Positions 1-8,760 of a stretch of 64,000 nucleotides of DNA are shown piece by piece; positions within the stretch are counted from its first letter, which is position 1, and each line of letters starts with the position of its first letter. Location of the stretch: the NCBI RefSeq assembly GCF_024346455.1, contig NZ_JAGQCY010000001.1, positions 270,827 through 334,826 on the forward strand, written 5' to 3'. The notes under the pieces were generated by a model, which did not search any database, was not told where the DNA came from, and saw only the letters and a list, made by a program, of their open reading frames with translations. The position numbers were made by a program, and so were the translations under genes. The stretch is from Cyanobium sp. Aljojuca 7A6 (lineage in GTDB: Bacteria > Cyanobacteriota > Cyanobacteriia > PCC-6307 > Cyanobiaceae).

Positions 1-735
1 CAACCAGCGGGGCGGGTCAGCGGCCATGCCGACGCCGCTGGGGGTGCCGGTGAGGATCACGGTGCCGGCCAGCAGGGTGGTGCTGGCACTGAGGAATTCG
101 ATGATCACCGCCACCGGGAAGATCATGTCGGCGGTGCTGGCCGCCTGCACCGTTTCGCCGTTGAGGCGGGTCTGCAGGGCCTGGCTCTGGGGATCGGGGA
201 TCGCCGCGGCACTCACCAGGCAAGGGCCAAGGGGCGCGAAGCTGTCGAAGCTCTTGCCGCGGCACCACTGCCCGCCGCCGAGGCGGGGCTGTTTCTGCCA
301 GTCGCGGGCACTGACATCGTTGGCGCAGGTGTAGCCCAGCACCACCTCCAGGGCTTCGGAACGCGGCACGTTCCGACAGGTGCGACCGATCACCACCGCC
401 AGTTCCCCCTCGTAGTCCACCTGGTGGCTGGCCAAGGTGGTGGGCAGGGTGATGGGGGCCTCCGGGTGCTGCACCGCCCCGGGCGATTTCATGAACAGCA
501 CCGGATAGGTGGGGATCGCCGCGCCGGTCTCGGCGGCATGGCGGCGGTAGTTCAGACCGATGCAGAGGATGGCCCGGGGCTCCAGGGGGGCCAGGATCCG
601 CTCCACCACAGCCGGTTCCCCGCTGGGCACCAGTTCGCCGAACAGATCACCCTTCAGGCGCTCCAGGCCGCCGTCGGGATGGTGGCAGGCGTGGTGGATC
701 CCGCCTGCCACCTCCTGATAGCGCACGATCTTCAT
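1..735 (-). CDS. Fumarylacetoacetate hydrolase (FAH) family protein, 3' end outside window
   Basis: Reads MKIVRYQEVAGGIHHACH from an ATG at 735 and stays open to base 1, so 245 codons are visible and the C-terminus lies beyond the left edge. The FAH catalytic core is clear: LCIGLNYRRHAAETG, then VDYEGELAVVIG (metal-binding E-x-E type segment), GYTCANDVSARDWQ, GKSFDSFAPLGP and GTVILTGTPSGVGMA near the cut. Family members hydrolyse acylpyruvates or decarboxylate/tautomerise oxaloacetate in a Mg2+-dependent cytosolic reaction; the exact substrate cannot be read from sequence. It diverges from the malic enzyme gene, and a link to C4-acid metabolism (oxaloacetate decarboxylase-like) is only suggested by that neighbourhood. 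Confidence 0.9.
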   Translation of the reverse strand, partial: MKIVRYQEVAGGIHHACHHPDGGLERLKGDLFGELVPSGEPAVVERILAPLEPRAILCIGLNYRRHAAETGAAIPTYPVLFMKSPGAVQHPEAPITLPTTLASHQVDYEGELAVVIGRTCRNVPRSEALEVVLGYTCANDVSARDWQKQPRLGGGQWCRGKSFDSFAPLGPCLVSAAAIPDPQSQALQTRLNGETVQAASTADMIFPVAVIIEFLSASTTLLAGTVILTGTPSGVGMAADPPRWL

Positions 736-873
736 AGGGGCCTCACAGGGACGTCGCGGAGGGCTCAGCAGCGGAACCGCCACCGGCGCCGAACGGCCAC
801 TCTCGCCCGGCAGACCGGAACGGGCCCGTCAGCCCGTGGATGATGGGGGCGCCAGCGGAACCAGGAGCACGCC

Positions 874-2628
874 GTGGTCGCCGAACCCCGTCGCCAGCGG
901 AGCACCACCCTCCGGGGCGCCGAGCTGCTCAATGATCCGCTGCTCAACAAGGGCACCGCCTTCAGCCGGGCGGAGCGGCGGGACCTGGGGCTGGAGGCCC
1001 TGCTGCCCTGGCAGGTGGAGACGATCGAGGCCCAGGTGGAGCGCTGCCGGCTGGCCTTCGGCGCCATGGGCAGCGACCTGGAGCGCTACGCCTACCTCCA
1101 GACCCTGAGGGAGCGGAACGTCACCCTGTTCCACCGCTTCCTCGCCGACCACATCGAGCTGGCGATGCCGATCGTCTACACCCCCACGGTGGGGCAGGCG
1201 ATCCAGCACTTCAGCCACACCTACCGCAGCCCCAGTCAGGGGATCTACCTGGCGGCGCCGCAGCAGGACCGGCTCGAGCAGCTGCTGGCCCAGGCCTGCG
1301 GCGGCTGCACCGGCCGGGCGCCGGCCCTGCTCCTGGTCACCGACGCCCAGGGAATCCTCGGTATCGGCGACCAGGGGGTGGGGGGCATCCAGATCTGCCA
1401 GGGGAAGCTGGCCGTCTACACCCTCTGCGCCGGGCTGGATCCGGCCCGGGGGCTGCCGGTGATGCTCGATGTGGGCACCGACAGGCCTGAACTGCTCGCC
1501 GATCCCTGCTACCCCGGCCTGCGCCAATCCCGGCTGCAGGGGGAGGCCTACACCGCCTTCCTCGATGGCTTCATCACGGCGGTGCAGCGGGTGTGCCCCG
1601 GCGCCCTGGTGCACTGGGAGGACTTCGGCGCCTCCCATGCGCGCCCGGTGCTGGAGGCCTACCGGCACCGGGTGCCGAGCTTCAACGACGACATCCAGGG
1701 CACCAGCAGCGTGGCCGCCGCGGCGATCCTGGCCGGCCTGCGGGGCCTCGGGCAGCAGCTGGCCGACCAGCAGATCGTCATCTTCGGGGCGGGCAGCGCC
1801 GGCTGCGGCATCGCCGAGCGGCTCTGGCGCCTGCTGCAGCGGGGGGGGCTCACGGCGGCCGAGGCCGCCGATCGCCTCTGGCTGATCGATCGCGACGGGC
1901 TGATCCACGCCGGCAGCCATGGGCTTGCTGACGGCGCCCGGCCGTTTGCCAAGTCGCCGGATCAGCTGGCGGCACGGTTCGGGGCGCAGGCCGGCGACGG
2001 CGGCCACGGCCCTGGCCTGCAGGCCGTGATCGAAGCGGTGCGGCCGGGGGTGCTGATCGGCACCTCCACCGCGGCCGGGGCCTTCGACCAGGCCGTGGTG
2101 GAAGCGCTCTGCAGCGGCGGGGTCCGGCCGATCGTTCTGCCCCTCTCCAATCCCACCCACCTGGCGGAGATCACCCCGGACAACCTGCTGCGCTGGAGCC
2201 AGGGCCGGGCCCTCGTGGCCACCGGCAGCCCTTTCGCATCGGTGACCTGCACCGGCAGCGCTGGCCAGCCGATCCAACGGGTGATCGGCCAGTGCAACAA
2301 CTGCTTCGTGTTCCCAGGCCTGGGCTATGGGGCCGTCGCGGTGGGCGCGACGGAGGTGAGCGACGCCATGATCGACGCCAGCATCGAAGCCCTGGCCCGG
2401 GTGATTCCGGCTGCCAGTGATCCTGAGGCGCCACTGATGCCTCCCCTTTCGGCCGTGCAGGCGGTGTCGCAGGCCGTGGCCGAAGCCGTGGCGATCGCGG
2501 CGGTGCAGGAGGGCCTGGCGCGCCGGGCCAGCACGGCCGAGGACGCCAGGAGCAGGCTCGAAGACTGCCGATGGAGCCCCGCTTACGCCGAAATCCTGGC
2601 TTGCGATGCGCCGCCGGAGCCGGCCTAG
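874..2628 (+). CDS. NAD(P)-dependent malic enzyme (oxaloacetate-decarboxylating)
   Basis: Encodes 584 residues, typical for the large bacterial/eukaryotic-type malic enzymes that convert malate to pyruvate and CO2 with NAD(P) reduction. Visible family segments are YTPTVGQAIQHFSHTYR (malate site), GILGIGDQGVGGIQICQGKL (active-site Lys region), VHWEDFGASHARPVLEAYR, FNDDIQGTSSVAAAAIL and the dinucleotide fold IVIFGAGSAGCGIAERL. The start is a GTG at 874 with AGGAG about 8 nt upstream; no better in-frame start lies between it and the family core. Pyruvate made here could feed the pyruvate:ferredoxin oxidoreductase encoded 9 kb downstream (inference). The NAD versus NADP preference is not assigned. 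Confidence 0.93.
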   Translation: MVAEPRRQRSTTLRGAELLNDPLLNKGTAFSRAERRDLGLEALLPWQVETIEAQVERCRLAFGAMGSDLERYAYLQTLRERNVTLFHRFLADHIELAMPIVYTPTVGQAIQHFSHTYRSPSQGIYLAAPQQDRLEQLLAQACGGCTGRAPALLLVTDAQGILGIGDQGVGGIQICQGKLAVYTLCAGLDPARGLPVMLDVGTDRPELLADPCYPGLRQSRLQGEAYTAFLDGFITAVQRVCPGALVHWEDFGASHARPVLEAYRHRVPSFNDDIQGTSSVAAAAILAGLRGLGQQLADQQIVIFGAGSAGCGIAERLWRLLQRGGLTAAEAADRLWLIDRDGLIHAGSHGLADGARPFAKSPDQLAARFGAQAGDGGHGPGLQAVIEAVRPGVLIGTSTAAGAFDQAVVEALCSGGVRPIVLPLSNPTHLAEITPDNLLRWSQGRALVATGSPFASVTCTGSAGQPIQRVIGQCNNCFVFPGLGYGAVAVGATEVSDAMIDASIEALARVIPAASDPEAPLMPPLSAVQAVSQAVAEAVAIAAVQEGLARRASTAEDARSRLEDCRWSPAYAEILACDAPPEPA

Positions 2629-2739
2629 GTCCGCCGTGGGGCCGGCCTGCTGAAGCAGTGGCATCAATAAGACCTGTTTCGCCCACTCGCATCGGCCACG
2701 GCCCTGGCCTTAGCACCTTGGTCAATCACCCCCCGCGCG

Positions 2740-4323
2740 ATGGGCTTTTTCGTCCGGCTCACCGACGCCATCGCCGCCCGTCAGTCGCTCCTGGTCACCG
2801 GCCTTGACCCCAATCCGGAGATGCTGCAGGCCTGGGCCCACCGCCGCGGCATGGGGGGCCGCTCGTTTCTTTCCCAGGCGCGCCACTGGATCAAGGCGGT
2901 GGTGGAGGCCACCGCTGATCACGTCTGCGCCTACAAGCCCAGCCTTGGTTTTTACCAGGCCCTCGGCCCCGTCGGCCTGGAGCTGCTGCGGGAGGTGCGG
3001 GAACTGGTCCCCCTCGACATCCCCCTGATCATCGATGCCAAGCATGGGGACCTGAACAGCTCCTCGGCCCTGGCCCATTACCTGTTCCGCGACCTCGGTG
3101 CCGACGGCGTCACCCTCTCCCCCCTGGCCGGCCAGGACATTGCCGCCCCGTTCCTGCTGTACCCGGAAAAGGCGGTGGTGATCACTTGCCACAGCTCCAA
3201 CGCCGCCGCCAGGGTGCTGCAGCACCACCCCGACGAGGACGACCCCCTCTACCTGCGCATCGTGCGGGAAAGCCAGCTCTGGGCCACCCCCGACCAGCTG
3301 CTGCTGGAGGTGGGCACCAGTGACCCCGCCATCCTGGCCCGGGTGCGCCAGGAGGCGCCGGAGCGTTTCCTGATCCTGCGCAGCCTCTGGGGTGAGGAGG
3401 ACCGGCTCGATGCCCTGCTGGAGGCCGGATTGAGCCCGTCCGCGGACGGCCTGCTGATGCCCCTGCCCCAGAACCTGCTGGTGGAGGACGACATCGCCGA
3501 GCGGTCGGCCGCCCTCAAACAGCGCATCAGCGAACGTCGGGACCGCTGGCTGGAGCGGCGGGCGCAGGACCAGAGCGATGTCTGCAGCCTGTGGCTGCCG
3601 GACCGCCTTCAGGACAGCGCCAGCCAGGCCGGCGCGGCCGCCAATGGCGCTGGCGTCGGCGGTGCCGTCGCCAATGGAGCCGGAGATCCCCTGGCCAGCC
3701 TGATCGTCGATCTGTTCGACATCGGCTGCCTGCTGTTCGGCGACTACGTGCAGGCCTCCGGGGCCGTCTTCAACTACTACGTGGACCTACGCCAGATCAT
3801 CTCCGATCCCAACCTCTTCCACCGGGTGCTGCATGCCTACGCCGGCCAGCTCGGAGAGCTGGTCTTCGACCGCATTGCCGGCATTCCCTACGGCTCCCTG
3901 CCCACCGCCACCGGGCTGTCGCTGCAGCTGCACAAGCCCCTGCTCTACCCCCGCAAGGAGGTGAAGGCCCATGGGGCCCGCCGCCTGATCGAGGGGGACT
4001 TCGAGGAGGGTGATCGGGTGGTGGTGGTGGACGACATCCTGATCACCGGCACCAGCGTGCTCGAGGGCATCGCCAAGCTGGAAAGTTCCGGCCTGGAGGT
4101 GGAGGACGTGGTGGTGTTCATCGACCATGGCGGCCAGGCGGACACCAGCGCCCGCCAGCGGCTCGCCAAGCAGGGCTACCGCTGCCACGCCGTGCTCGAC
4201 ATTCCGCGTATCACAGGGGTGCTGCATGCGGCCGGGCGGCTCAGCGATGCGCAGGCCGCCACCCTCGGCCATGCCCCTGCGGCGAGGGCGTTGGGCGTCG
4301 AGGGGCTACTGGCCAGCTCGTAG
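2740..4323 (+). CDS. pyrFE: Bifunctional OMP decarboxylase / orotate phosphoribosyltransferase (PyrF-PyrE fusion)
   Basis: A 527-residue fusion of the last two UMP synthesis enzymes. Residues about 1-275 are a PyrF-type OMP decarboxylase with GLDPNPEM, CAYKPSLGFY and the catalytic D-x-K-x-x-D segment IIDAKHGDLNSSS. An Ala/Gly-rich linker (about 290-320) follows. Residues about 330-520 are the phosphoribosyltransferase with the PRPP loop VVVVDDILITGTS and the flexible KEVKAHG segment. The order (decarboxylase first) is the reverse of the animal UMP synthase; such reversed fusions are known in cyanobacteria and kinetoplastids. ATG start preceded by a short 111-nt gap after the malic enzyme gene; the two are not obviously related in function. 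Confidence 0.95.
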   Translation: MGFFVRLTDAIAARQSLLVTGLDPNPEMLQAWAHRRGMGGRSFLSQARHWIKAVVEATADHVCAYKPSLGFYQALGPVGLELLREVRELVPLDIPLIIDAKHGDLNSSSALAHYLFRDLGADGVTLSPLAGQDIAAPFLLYPEKAVVITCHSSNAAARVLQHHPDEDDPLYLRIVRESQLWATPDQLLLEVGTSDPAILARVRQEAPERFLILRSLWGEEDRLDALLEAGLSPSADGLLMPLPQNLLVEDDIAERSAALKQRISERRDRWLERRAQDQSDVCSLWLPDRLQDSASQAGAAANGAGVGGAVANGAGDPLASLIVDLFDIGCLLFGDYVQASGAVFNYYVDLRQIISDPNLFHRVLHAYAGQLGELVFDRIAGIPYGSLPTATGLSLQLHKPLLYPRKEVKAHGARRLIEGDFEEGDRVVVVDDILITGTSVLEGIAKLESSGLEVEDVVVFIDHGGQADTSARQRLAKQGYRCHAVLDIPRITGVLHAAGRLSDAQAATLGHAPAARALGVEGLLASS

Positions 4324-4366
4324 AGTGGTACGGCGTCCCTGAAAAACCCGGGCGCCCCCTTCCGCC

Positions 4367-4588
4367 ATGCCCCAGGTCCAGGGTCAGCCCCCCACGATCG
4401 GCGAGCTTGAGGCGAAATATTCCCTGTACTGCAAGGCGATGCGGCTGCTGCTCAAGCAGGGCAGCACCCTGGAGGCAATCCAGCGGACGGTGTGCTGGAG
4501 CCGGCTGGAACAGCTCCACATCTGCCTCCCGAGCCGCTACAAATCCCCCGACTATCTCTACGCCGTGCTGAAACGCGACCTGCGCTGA
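4367..4588 (+). CDS. Small conserved hypothetical protein (73 aa)
   Basis: Starts MPQVQGQPPTIGELEAKYSL and ends SPDYLYAVLKRDLR. The composition is soluble and mildly basic with an amphipathic helical look and three Cys residues. It has the character of the short proteins annotated as hypothetical across Synechococcus and Cyanobium, but I do not recognise a domain. It lies 43 nt after pyrFE and 69 nt before the RND gene on the same strand, so it may be cotranscribed. The family link is a recollection, not a search result. Confidence 0.7.
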   Translation: MPQVQGQPPTIGELEAKYSLYCKAMRLLLKQGSTLEAIQRTVCWSRLEQLHICLPSRYKSPDYLYAVLKRDLR

Positions 4589-4657
4589 TCGCAGGGCCGC
4601 TGATTCCCCTGCCAGGATCAACGGGCGCAAAGGGTCGGTGCCCGCTCAGGCGATTCC

Positions 4658-7600
4658 GTGAAGTCGATCTCCGATCCGTTCCTGCGTCGGCCCGTGCTGA
4701 CGCTGGTGCTCAGTCTTCTGGTGCTCCTCGGGGGCCTGATCAGCTTGCCCGGGCTGAAGGTGGAAAACCTGCCTCCAATCGCCCCCGGCCGGGTGTCGGT
4801 GAGCGCCAGCTATCCGGGCGCCAGCCCCGAAGTGGTGGAGCAGGGGGTCACCAGCCTGCTGGAGAAGCAGTTCAACGGTCTGGAACGGCTGGATTCGATC
4901 CGCTCCACCAGTTCGAGCAACGGCAGCAGCATCTCCCTCGGCTTCGAGGGGGGGAATCCGGAGCTCAACCAGATCAACACCCAGAACGAGGCCGCGGTGG
5001 TGAGCCGCCAGCTGCCGGCCCAGGTGTCCCGCTTCGGCGTGCAGGTGCGGCGCACCTCCGACGACCTGCTGATGGTGCTCAGCTTCAGCGCCAGCCGCGA
5101 CCTCTACGACGACGTCTTTCTGAGCGGCTGGGTGGATCAAGTGATCCGCGACAGGTTGCAACGGGTGCCCGGCGTGGGGGAGGTGCGGCTGTTCGGCGGT
5201 AGTTCGCTCGCCTTCCGGCTGTGGCTGGATCCGCTGCGGCTGGAACAACGCGATCTCACCATCGCTGAGGTGCGGGACGCCCTCGAGGAGCAGAACGTGC
5301 TGGCCGCCCTGGGCCAGGCCGGCGTCGCCCCCTCCCCCGACGACCAGCTGATCACCCTGCCCCTGCGGATGGAAGGGCGGCTGCGCAGCGCCCAGGAATT
5401 CGAGGGTCTGGTGATCGACCGCAGCGCCAACGGTGGCGTCACCCTGCTGAAGGATGTGGGCCGGGTGAGCCTGGGCAGCGAGAACTACGAATCGATCGCC
5501 ACCGACCTCAAGGGCAAGACGGCGGTGGCTGTGGGGGTCTTCCAGCGGGACGGCAGCAACGCCCTGGAGGTGAGCCAGGGCATCAATCGGGCCCTCGAAG
5601 CTCTCGGATCCAGCTTTCCGCCGGGTGTGGATCTGCAGGTGATCGTTGATGAGGCGGCCTCGATCCGCACCAGCATCGACCGCACCACCGCGAGCCTGCG
5701 GGAGGCGGTGCTGCTGGTGTTTCTGGTGCTGCTGCTGGGGCTCGGCAACAGCCGACTCGCCCTGATCAGCGCCTCGGCGGTGCCGGTGGCCCTGATCGGA
5801 TCCCTGGCCGTGCTGCGCCTCAGCGGCGATTCGATCAACACCCTCACCCTGTTCGGCATGGTGCTGGCCAGCGGCCTGGTGGTGGACGACGCCATCGTGG
5901 TCAGCGAGGACATTGGCCGCCGCCTGGAGAACGGCCGCACACCGCTTCAGGCCGCCCAGGAGGCCATGGCGGAACTGGGCGGCGCGGTGATCGCCACCTC
6001 CCTGGTGCTGATCGTGGTGTTCCTGCCGGTGCTCACCTTGCAGGGCACCCTGGGCCGCCTTTACGCCCCGATCGCCCTGACGATCGGCGCCACCATCGTC
6101 TTCTCCACCTTCAACGCCCTCACCTTCACCCCGGTGGCCGCCAGCCGGCTGCTGCACGCCGAGCGTCGCGAGCCGGGCTGGCTGCTGCGCTGGATCGATC
6201 CGCCCCGCCGGGCCCTGGAGCGGCTGGAAGGCCCCTACGACCGGCTGCTGACCCGGGTGTTGGGCTGGCGGCGGCGGGTGGTGGCCGGCCTGCTGCTCGG
6301 TCTGCTGCTCACCGGGCTGGCGCTGCAGCAACGGCCCACGGCCTTCATTCCCCAGGAGGACAGCGGCCAGCTGAGGGGTGTGGTGTTGCTCCAGGACGGC
6401 ATCGCTTTGCCGCGCACCCAGAAGGTGATGGACCAGGTGCGGGCGGTGGTGGCCGAGGAACCGCTGATGCGGTTCGCCAACTTCTATGCCGGACGGTCCT
6501 TCGGGGACAGCTCCCCCAACAAGGGCATCTTCTTCCTGCGGTTGCGCCCGATCGAGGAACGCAGCGGCAGCGACCAGAGCGCGGCCGCCGTGGCCGAACG
6601 ACTCAACAAGCGTCTGCGCCAGACAATCACCGACGCCACCGTGATCGTGAGCGAATCCCCCACCGTACGGGGCTTCAGCAGTGAGAGCGGCCTGGAGTTC
6701 GACCTGCTCGACACCAGCGGTGGCCGCCTCAGCCTGGGGGAATTCCAGCAGGAGGCCGAGGCCTTCATCGCAGCGGCCCGGGAGACCGGTGCCTTCGAGC
6801 AGGTGGGCACCCGCTTCAGCGCCGACGCCCCCCTGCTGCGCCTGATCCCCGACCGGCTGCGCATGGCCTCGCTCCAGGTGGACCTCGATGAAGTGGTGAG
6901 CGTGCTCGGGGCCAGCTTCGGCAGCGATTACGTCAACGACAGCTTTGAAGGCGACCAGGTGCGCAAGGTGATCATCCAGCTGGAAGGCGGCTCCCGACGA
7001 AACGCCGACGATGTGCTCGCTCTCCAGGTGCGCAACCGGGACGACCAGCTGATCCCCCTGGCCCAGATCGTGCGGGTGGAGGCGGGCACCGGCCCCACCA
7101 CGATCAATCACACCCGTCTGGTGCGCTCGATTAGCATCCGGGCCCAGCCTGGCCCCGGGGTGAGCAGCGGCCAGGCCATCGCCCTGCTGGAGCAGCTGAA
7201 GCAGGACAGGGGCAGCACGGCCACCGATCTCGAGTGGGCTGGCCTGGCGCGGGAGGAGGCCAGGGCCGGGGGCGGCAATCTCCAGGTCTTCGCCCTGGCG
7301 GTGCTGGTGATGTTCCTGGTGCTGGCGGGTCTCTATGAGAACTTCGCCGATCCCTTCATCATCCTGGCGACGGTGCCGATGGGGGTGCTCGGAGGGGTGC
7401 TGGGTCTGGCGCTGCGGGGCCTGCCCCTCGACGTCTACGGCCAGATGGGCCTGCTGGTGCTGGTGAGCCTGGCGGCCAAGAACGCGATCCTGATCGTCGA
7501 ATTCGCCAACCAGCGCCTGGCCGAGGGGATGCCCCTCGACCAGGCCGTCCACGGCGCCGCCGTCGCCCGTCTGCGGCCGATCCTGCTCACCGCCTTCTCG

Positions 7601-7795
7601 TCGCTGGCGGGCTTCCTGCCGCTGCTGTTCGCCACCGGCGCCGGCTCCGCCAGCCGCACCAGCATTGGCACAGTGGTGTTCTTCGGGCTCCTGCTGGCCA
7701 CCACGCTCACCCTGTTCCTTGTGCCCACCCTTTACCGGATCATCAAGGGTTGGGAGCTCAGCCTGGGCGCCGGTCGCCCGGCGCCGCAGCCCTAG
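4658..7795 (+). CDS. RND (AcrB/HAE1-type) efflux transporter inner-membrane pump
   Basis: 1045 residues, the normal size for an AcrB/MexB-type proton-driven drug or solute exporter. The N-terminus FLRRPVLTLVLSLLVLLGG is TM1. Two large periplasmic loops flank the membrane blocks. The proton-relay Asp pair is present in TM4 (SGLVVDDAIVVSEDIG) and the relay Lys in TM10 (SLAAKNAILIVEFANQ). The start chosen is GTG at 4658 directly before KSISDPFLRRP. No periplasmic adaptor or outer-membrane channel gene lies beside it, so partners must be encoded elsewhere. Its TAG stop overlaps the stop codon of the convergent TraB-like gene inside the palindrome CTAG. Confidence 0.94.
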   Translation: MKSISDPFLRRPVLTLVLSLLVLLGGLISLPGLKVENLPPIAPGRVSVSASYPGASPEVVEQGVTSLLEKQFNGLERLDSIRSTSSSNGSSISLGFEGGNPELNQINTQNEAAVVSRQLPAQVSRFGVQVRRTSDDLLMVLSFSASRDLYDDVFLSGWVDQVIRDRLQRVPGVGEVRLFGGSSLAFRLWLDPLRLEQRDLTIAEVRDALEEQNVLAALGQAGVAPSPDDQLITLPLRMEGRLRSAQEFEGLVIDRSANGGVTLLKDVGRVSLGSENYESIATDLKGKTAVAVGVFQRDGSNALEVSQGINRALEALGSSFPPGVDLQVIVDEAASIRTSIDRTTASLREAVLLVFLVLLLGLGNSRLALISASAVPVALIGSLAVLRLSGDSINTLTLFGMVLASGLVVDDAIVVSEDIGRRLENGRTPLQAAQEAMAELGGAVIATSLVLIVVFLPVLTLQGTLGRLYAPIALTIGATIVFSTFNALTFTPVAASRLLHAERREPGWLLRWIDPPRRALERLEGPYDRLLTRVLGWRRRVVAGLLLGLLLTGLALQQRPTAFIPQEDSGQLRGVVLLQDGIALPRTQKVMDQVRAVVAEEPLMRFANFYAGRSFGDSSPNKGIFFLRLRPIEERSGSDQSAAAVAERLNKRLRQTITDATVIVSESPTVRGFSSESGLEFDLLDTSGGRLSLGEFQQEAEAFIAAARETGAFEQVGTRFSADAPLLRLIPDRLRMASLQVDLDEVVSVLGASFGSDYVNDSFEGDQVRKVIIQLEGGSRRNADDVLALQVRNRDDQLIPLAQIVRVEAGTGPTTINHTRLVRSISIRAQPGPGVSSGQAIALLEQLKQDRGSTATDLEWAGLAREEARAGGGNLQVFALAVLVMFLVLAGLYENFADPFIILATVPMGVLGGVLGLALRGLPLDVYGQMGLLVLVSLAAKNAILIVEFANQRLAEGMPLDQAVHGAAVARLRPILLTAFSSLAGFLPLLFATGAGSASRTSIGTVVFFGLLLATTLTLFLVPTLYRIIKGWELSLGAGRPAPQP

Positions 7796-8709
7796 GGATC
7801 GGGTCGCCAGGCCCCAGCCACGAACCGCTCCGGCTTCAGCCCCTGGTTCCTGAGCAGGGCGATCAGCCCCTGGTCCCCCAGCAGGTGCATCAGACCCACC
7901 ACCACCAGCGTGTCGTCGGGGCGCCGCAGCAACTGCTGCACCGGAGCCACCCAGGCAACGTTGCGCCGGACCACCAGCCGCTGGTGCAGGTCGGGGCGCT
8001 GAAGGTAGTCCCCGAGCAGGAGGGCCTCGAGCCCGGCCAGGTCGCCAGCCCGCCAGGCGCCTTCCAGGGCGTCAAGCCGGGGCCCGACACCGTCCAGTTC
8101 CTTGAGTGTGACCGCCAGCAGTTGCATCTGCTCCGCCCGGGGCAGGCCATCGAACAGCTCAAGCTGCTCGGCGGGTGTCTCCAGGCCATCGATCGGCTTG
8201 CGGTCAGCGGCGGCCCTGGCCTGGAGCTGGCCCTCCACGCCGCTGTCCGGGGAGTAGCCCCGCTGCAGGAATTCGGCGGAGGCCAGCAACAGGGCCACCG
8301 CCCAGGGCTCGAAGCGATCGATCGCCACCTCCGGCAGCCCCAGGCCCGCCAGCCTTGGCTGAAGGGCCCGCCAGGAGGCCGCCGGCAAGCTGTCGTGCAG
8401 CGATCGGCCCTGGGGATCGATGGCCCGCCCCAGCAGTTCGCCGGCCAGGTCCGCCGGACTGATGGCGTCCATGTCGAGCTCCATCACCAGCCGCTCCGCC
8501 TCGCCATAGGCCTGGCCGTAGGACGGGGGCAGGGCCGCCCGGTCGCGGCGCAGCTGGTGCAGGGAGCCGGCAATGAACACCGTGCCGGCGCCATCGCGCA
8601 GCCGCCAGAGCGTGCCCACCTCAGCGGCCGCCACTGGAACGGCGGCCAGCAGCAGGGCCAGCACAGCCAGGGAGCGGCCCAGCAGCGACGCGGGCATGGG
8701 CAGCAGCAT
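7792..8709 (-). CDS. TraB/PrgY/GumN family secreted protein
   Basis: About 305 residues from ATG 8709; a GTG at 8757, only 3 nt after the hypE stop, would add 16 residues. The start at 8709 puts a signal peptide (SLLGRSLAVLALLLAAVPVAAA) at the N-terminus. Family marks are FIAGSLHQLRRD, DSGVEGQL, GLETPAEQLELFDGL and the C-terminal LVVVGLMHLLGDQGLIALL. TraB/GumN proteins are predicted metallo-dependent peptidase-like proteins, some involved in degrading pheromones; no substrate is evident here. It is the last gene of the minus-strand hyp operon, so cotranscription with hydrogenase maturation genes is likely, with an unknown role. Confidence 0.85.
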   Translation of the reverse strand: MLLPMPASLLGRSLAVLALLLAAVPVAAAEVGTLWRLRDGAGTVFIAGSLHQLRRDRAALPPSYGQAYGEAERLVMELDMDAISPADLAGELLGRAIDPQGRSLHDSLPAASWRALQPRLAGLGLPEVAIDRFEPWAVALLLASAEFLQRGYSPDSGVEGQLQARAAADRKPIDGLETPAEQLELFDGLPRAEQMQLLAVTLKELDGVGPRLDALEGAWRAGDLAGLEALLLGDYLQRPDLHQRLVVRRNVAWVAPVQQLLRRPDDTLVVVGLMHLLGDQGLIALLRNQGLKPERFVAGAWRPDP

Positions 8710-8760
8710 CGACACCGTGCCCCGGACGCTAGCGACGCGGCTTGACGCACCCGTCACGCC

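Noticed and set aside
2617..2650. GC-rich inverted repeat after the malic enzyme stop as a terminator
   Set aside because: The loop is long and no T run follows; in a GC-rich genome such complementarity is expected by chance.
4646..7552. 968-codon open frame on the minus strand opposite the RND gene
   Set aside because: Low-complexity Gln/His/Gly/Ala-rich translation typical of the antisense of a GC-rich gene; the plus strand carries all RND motifs.
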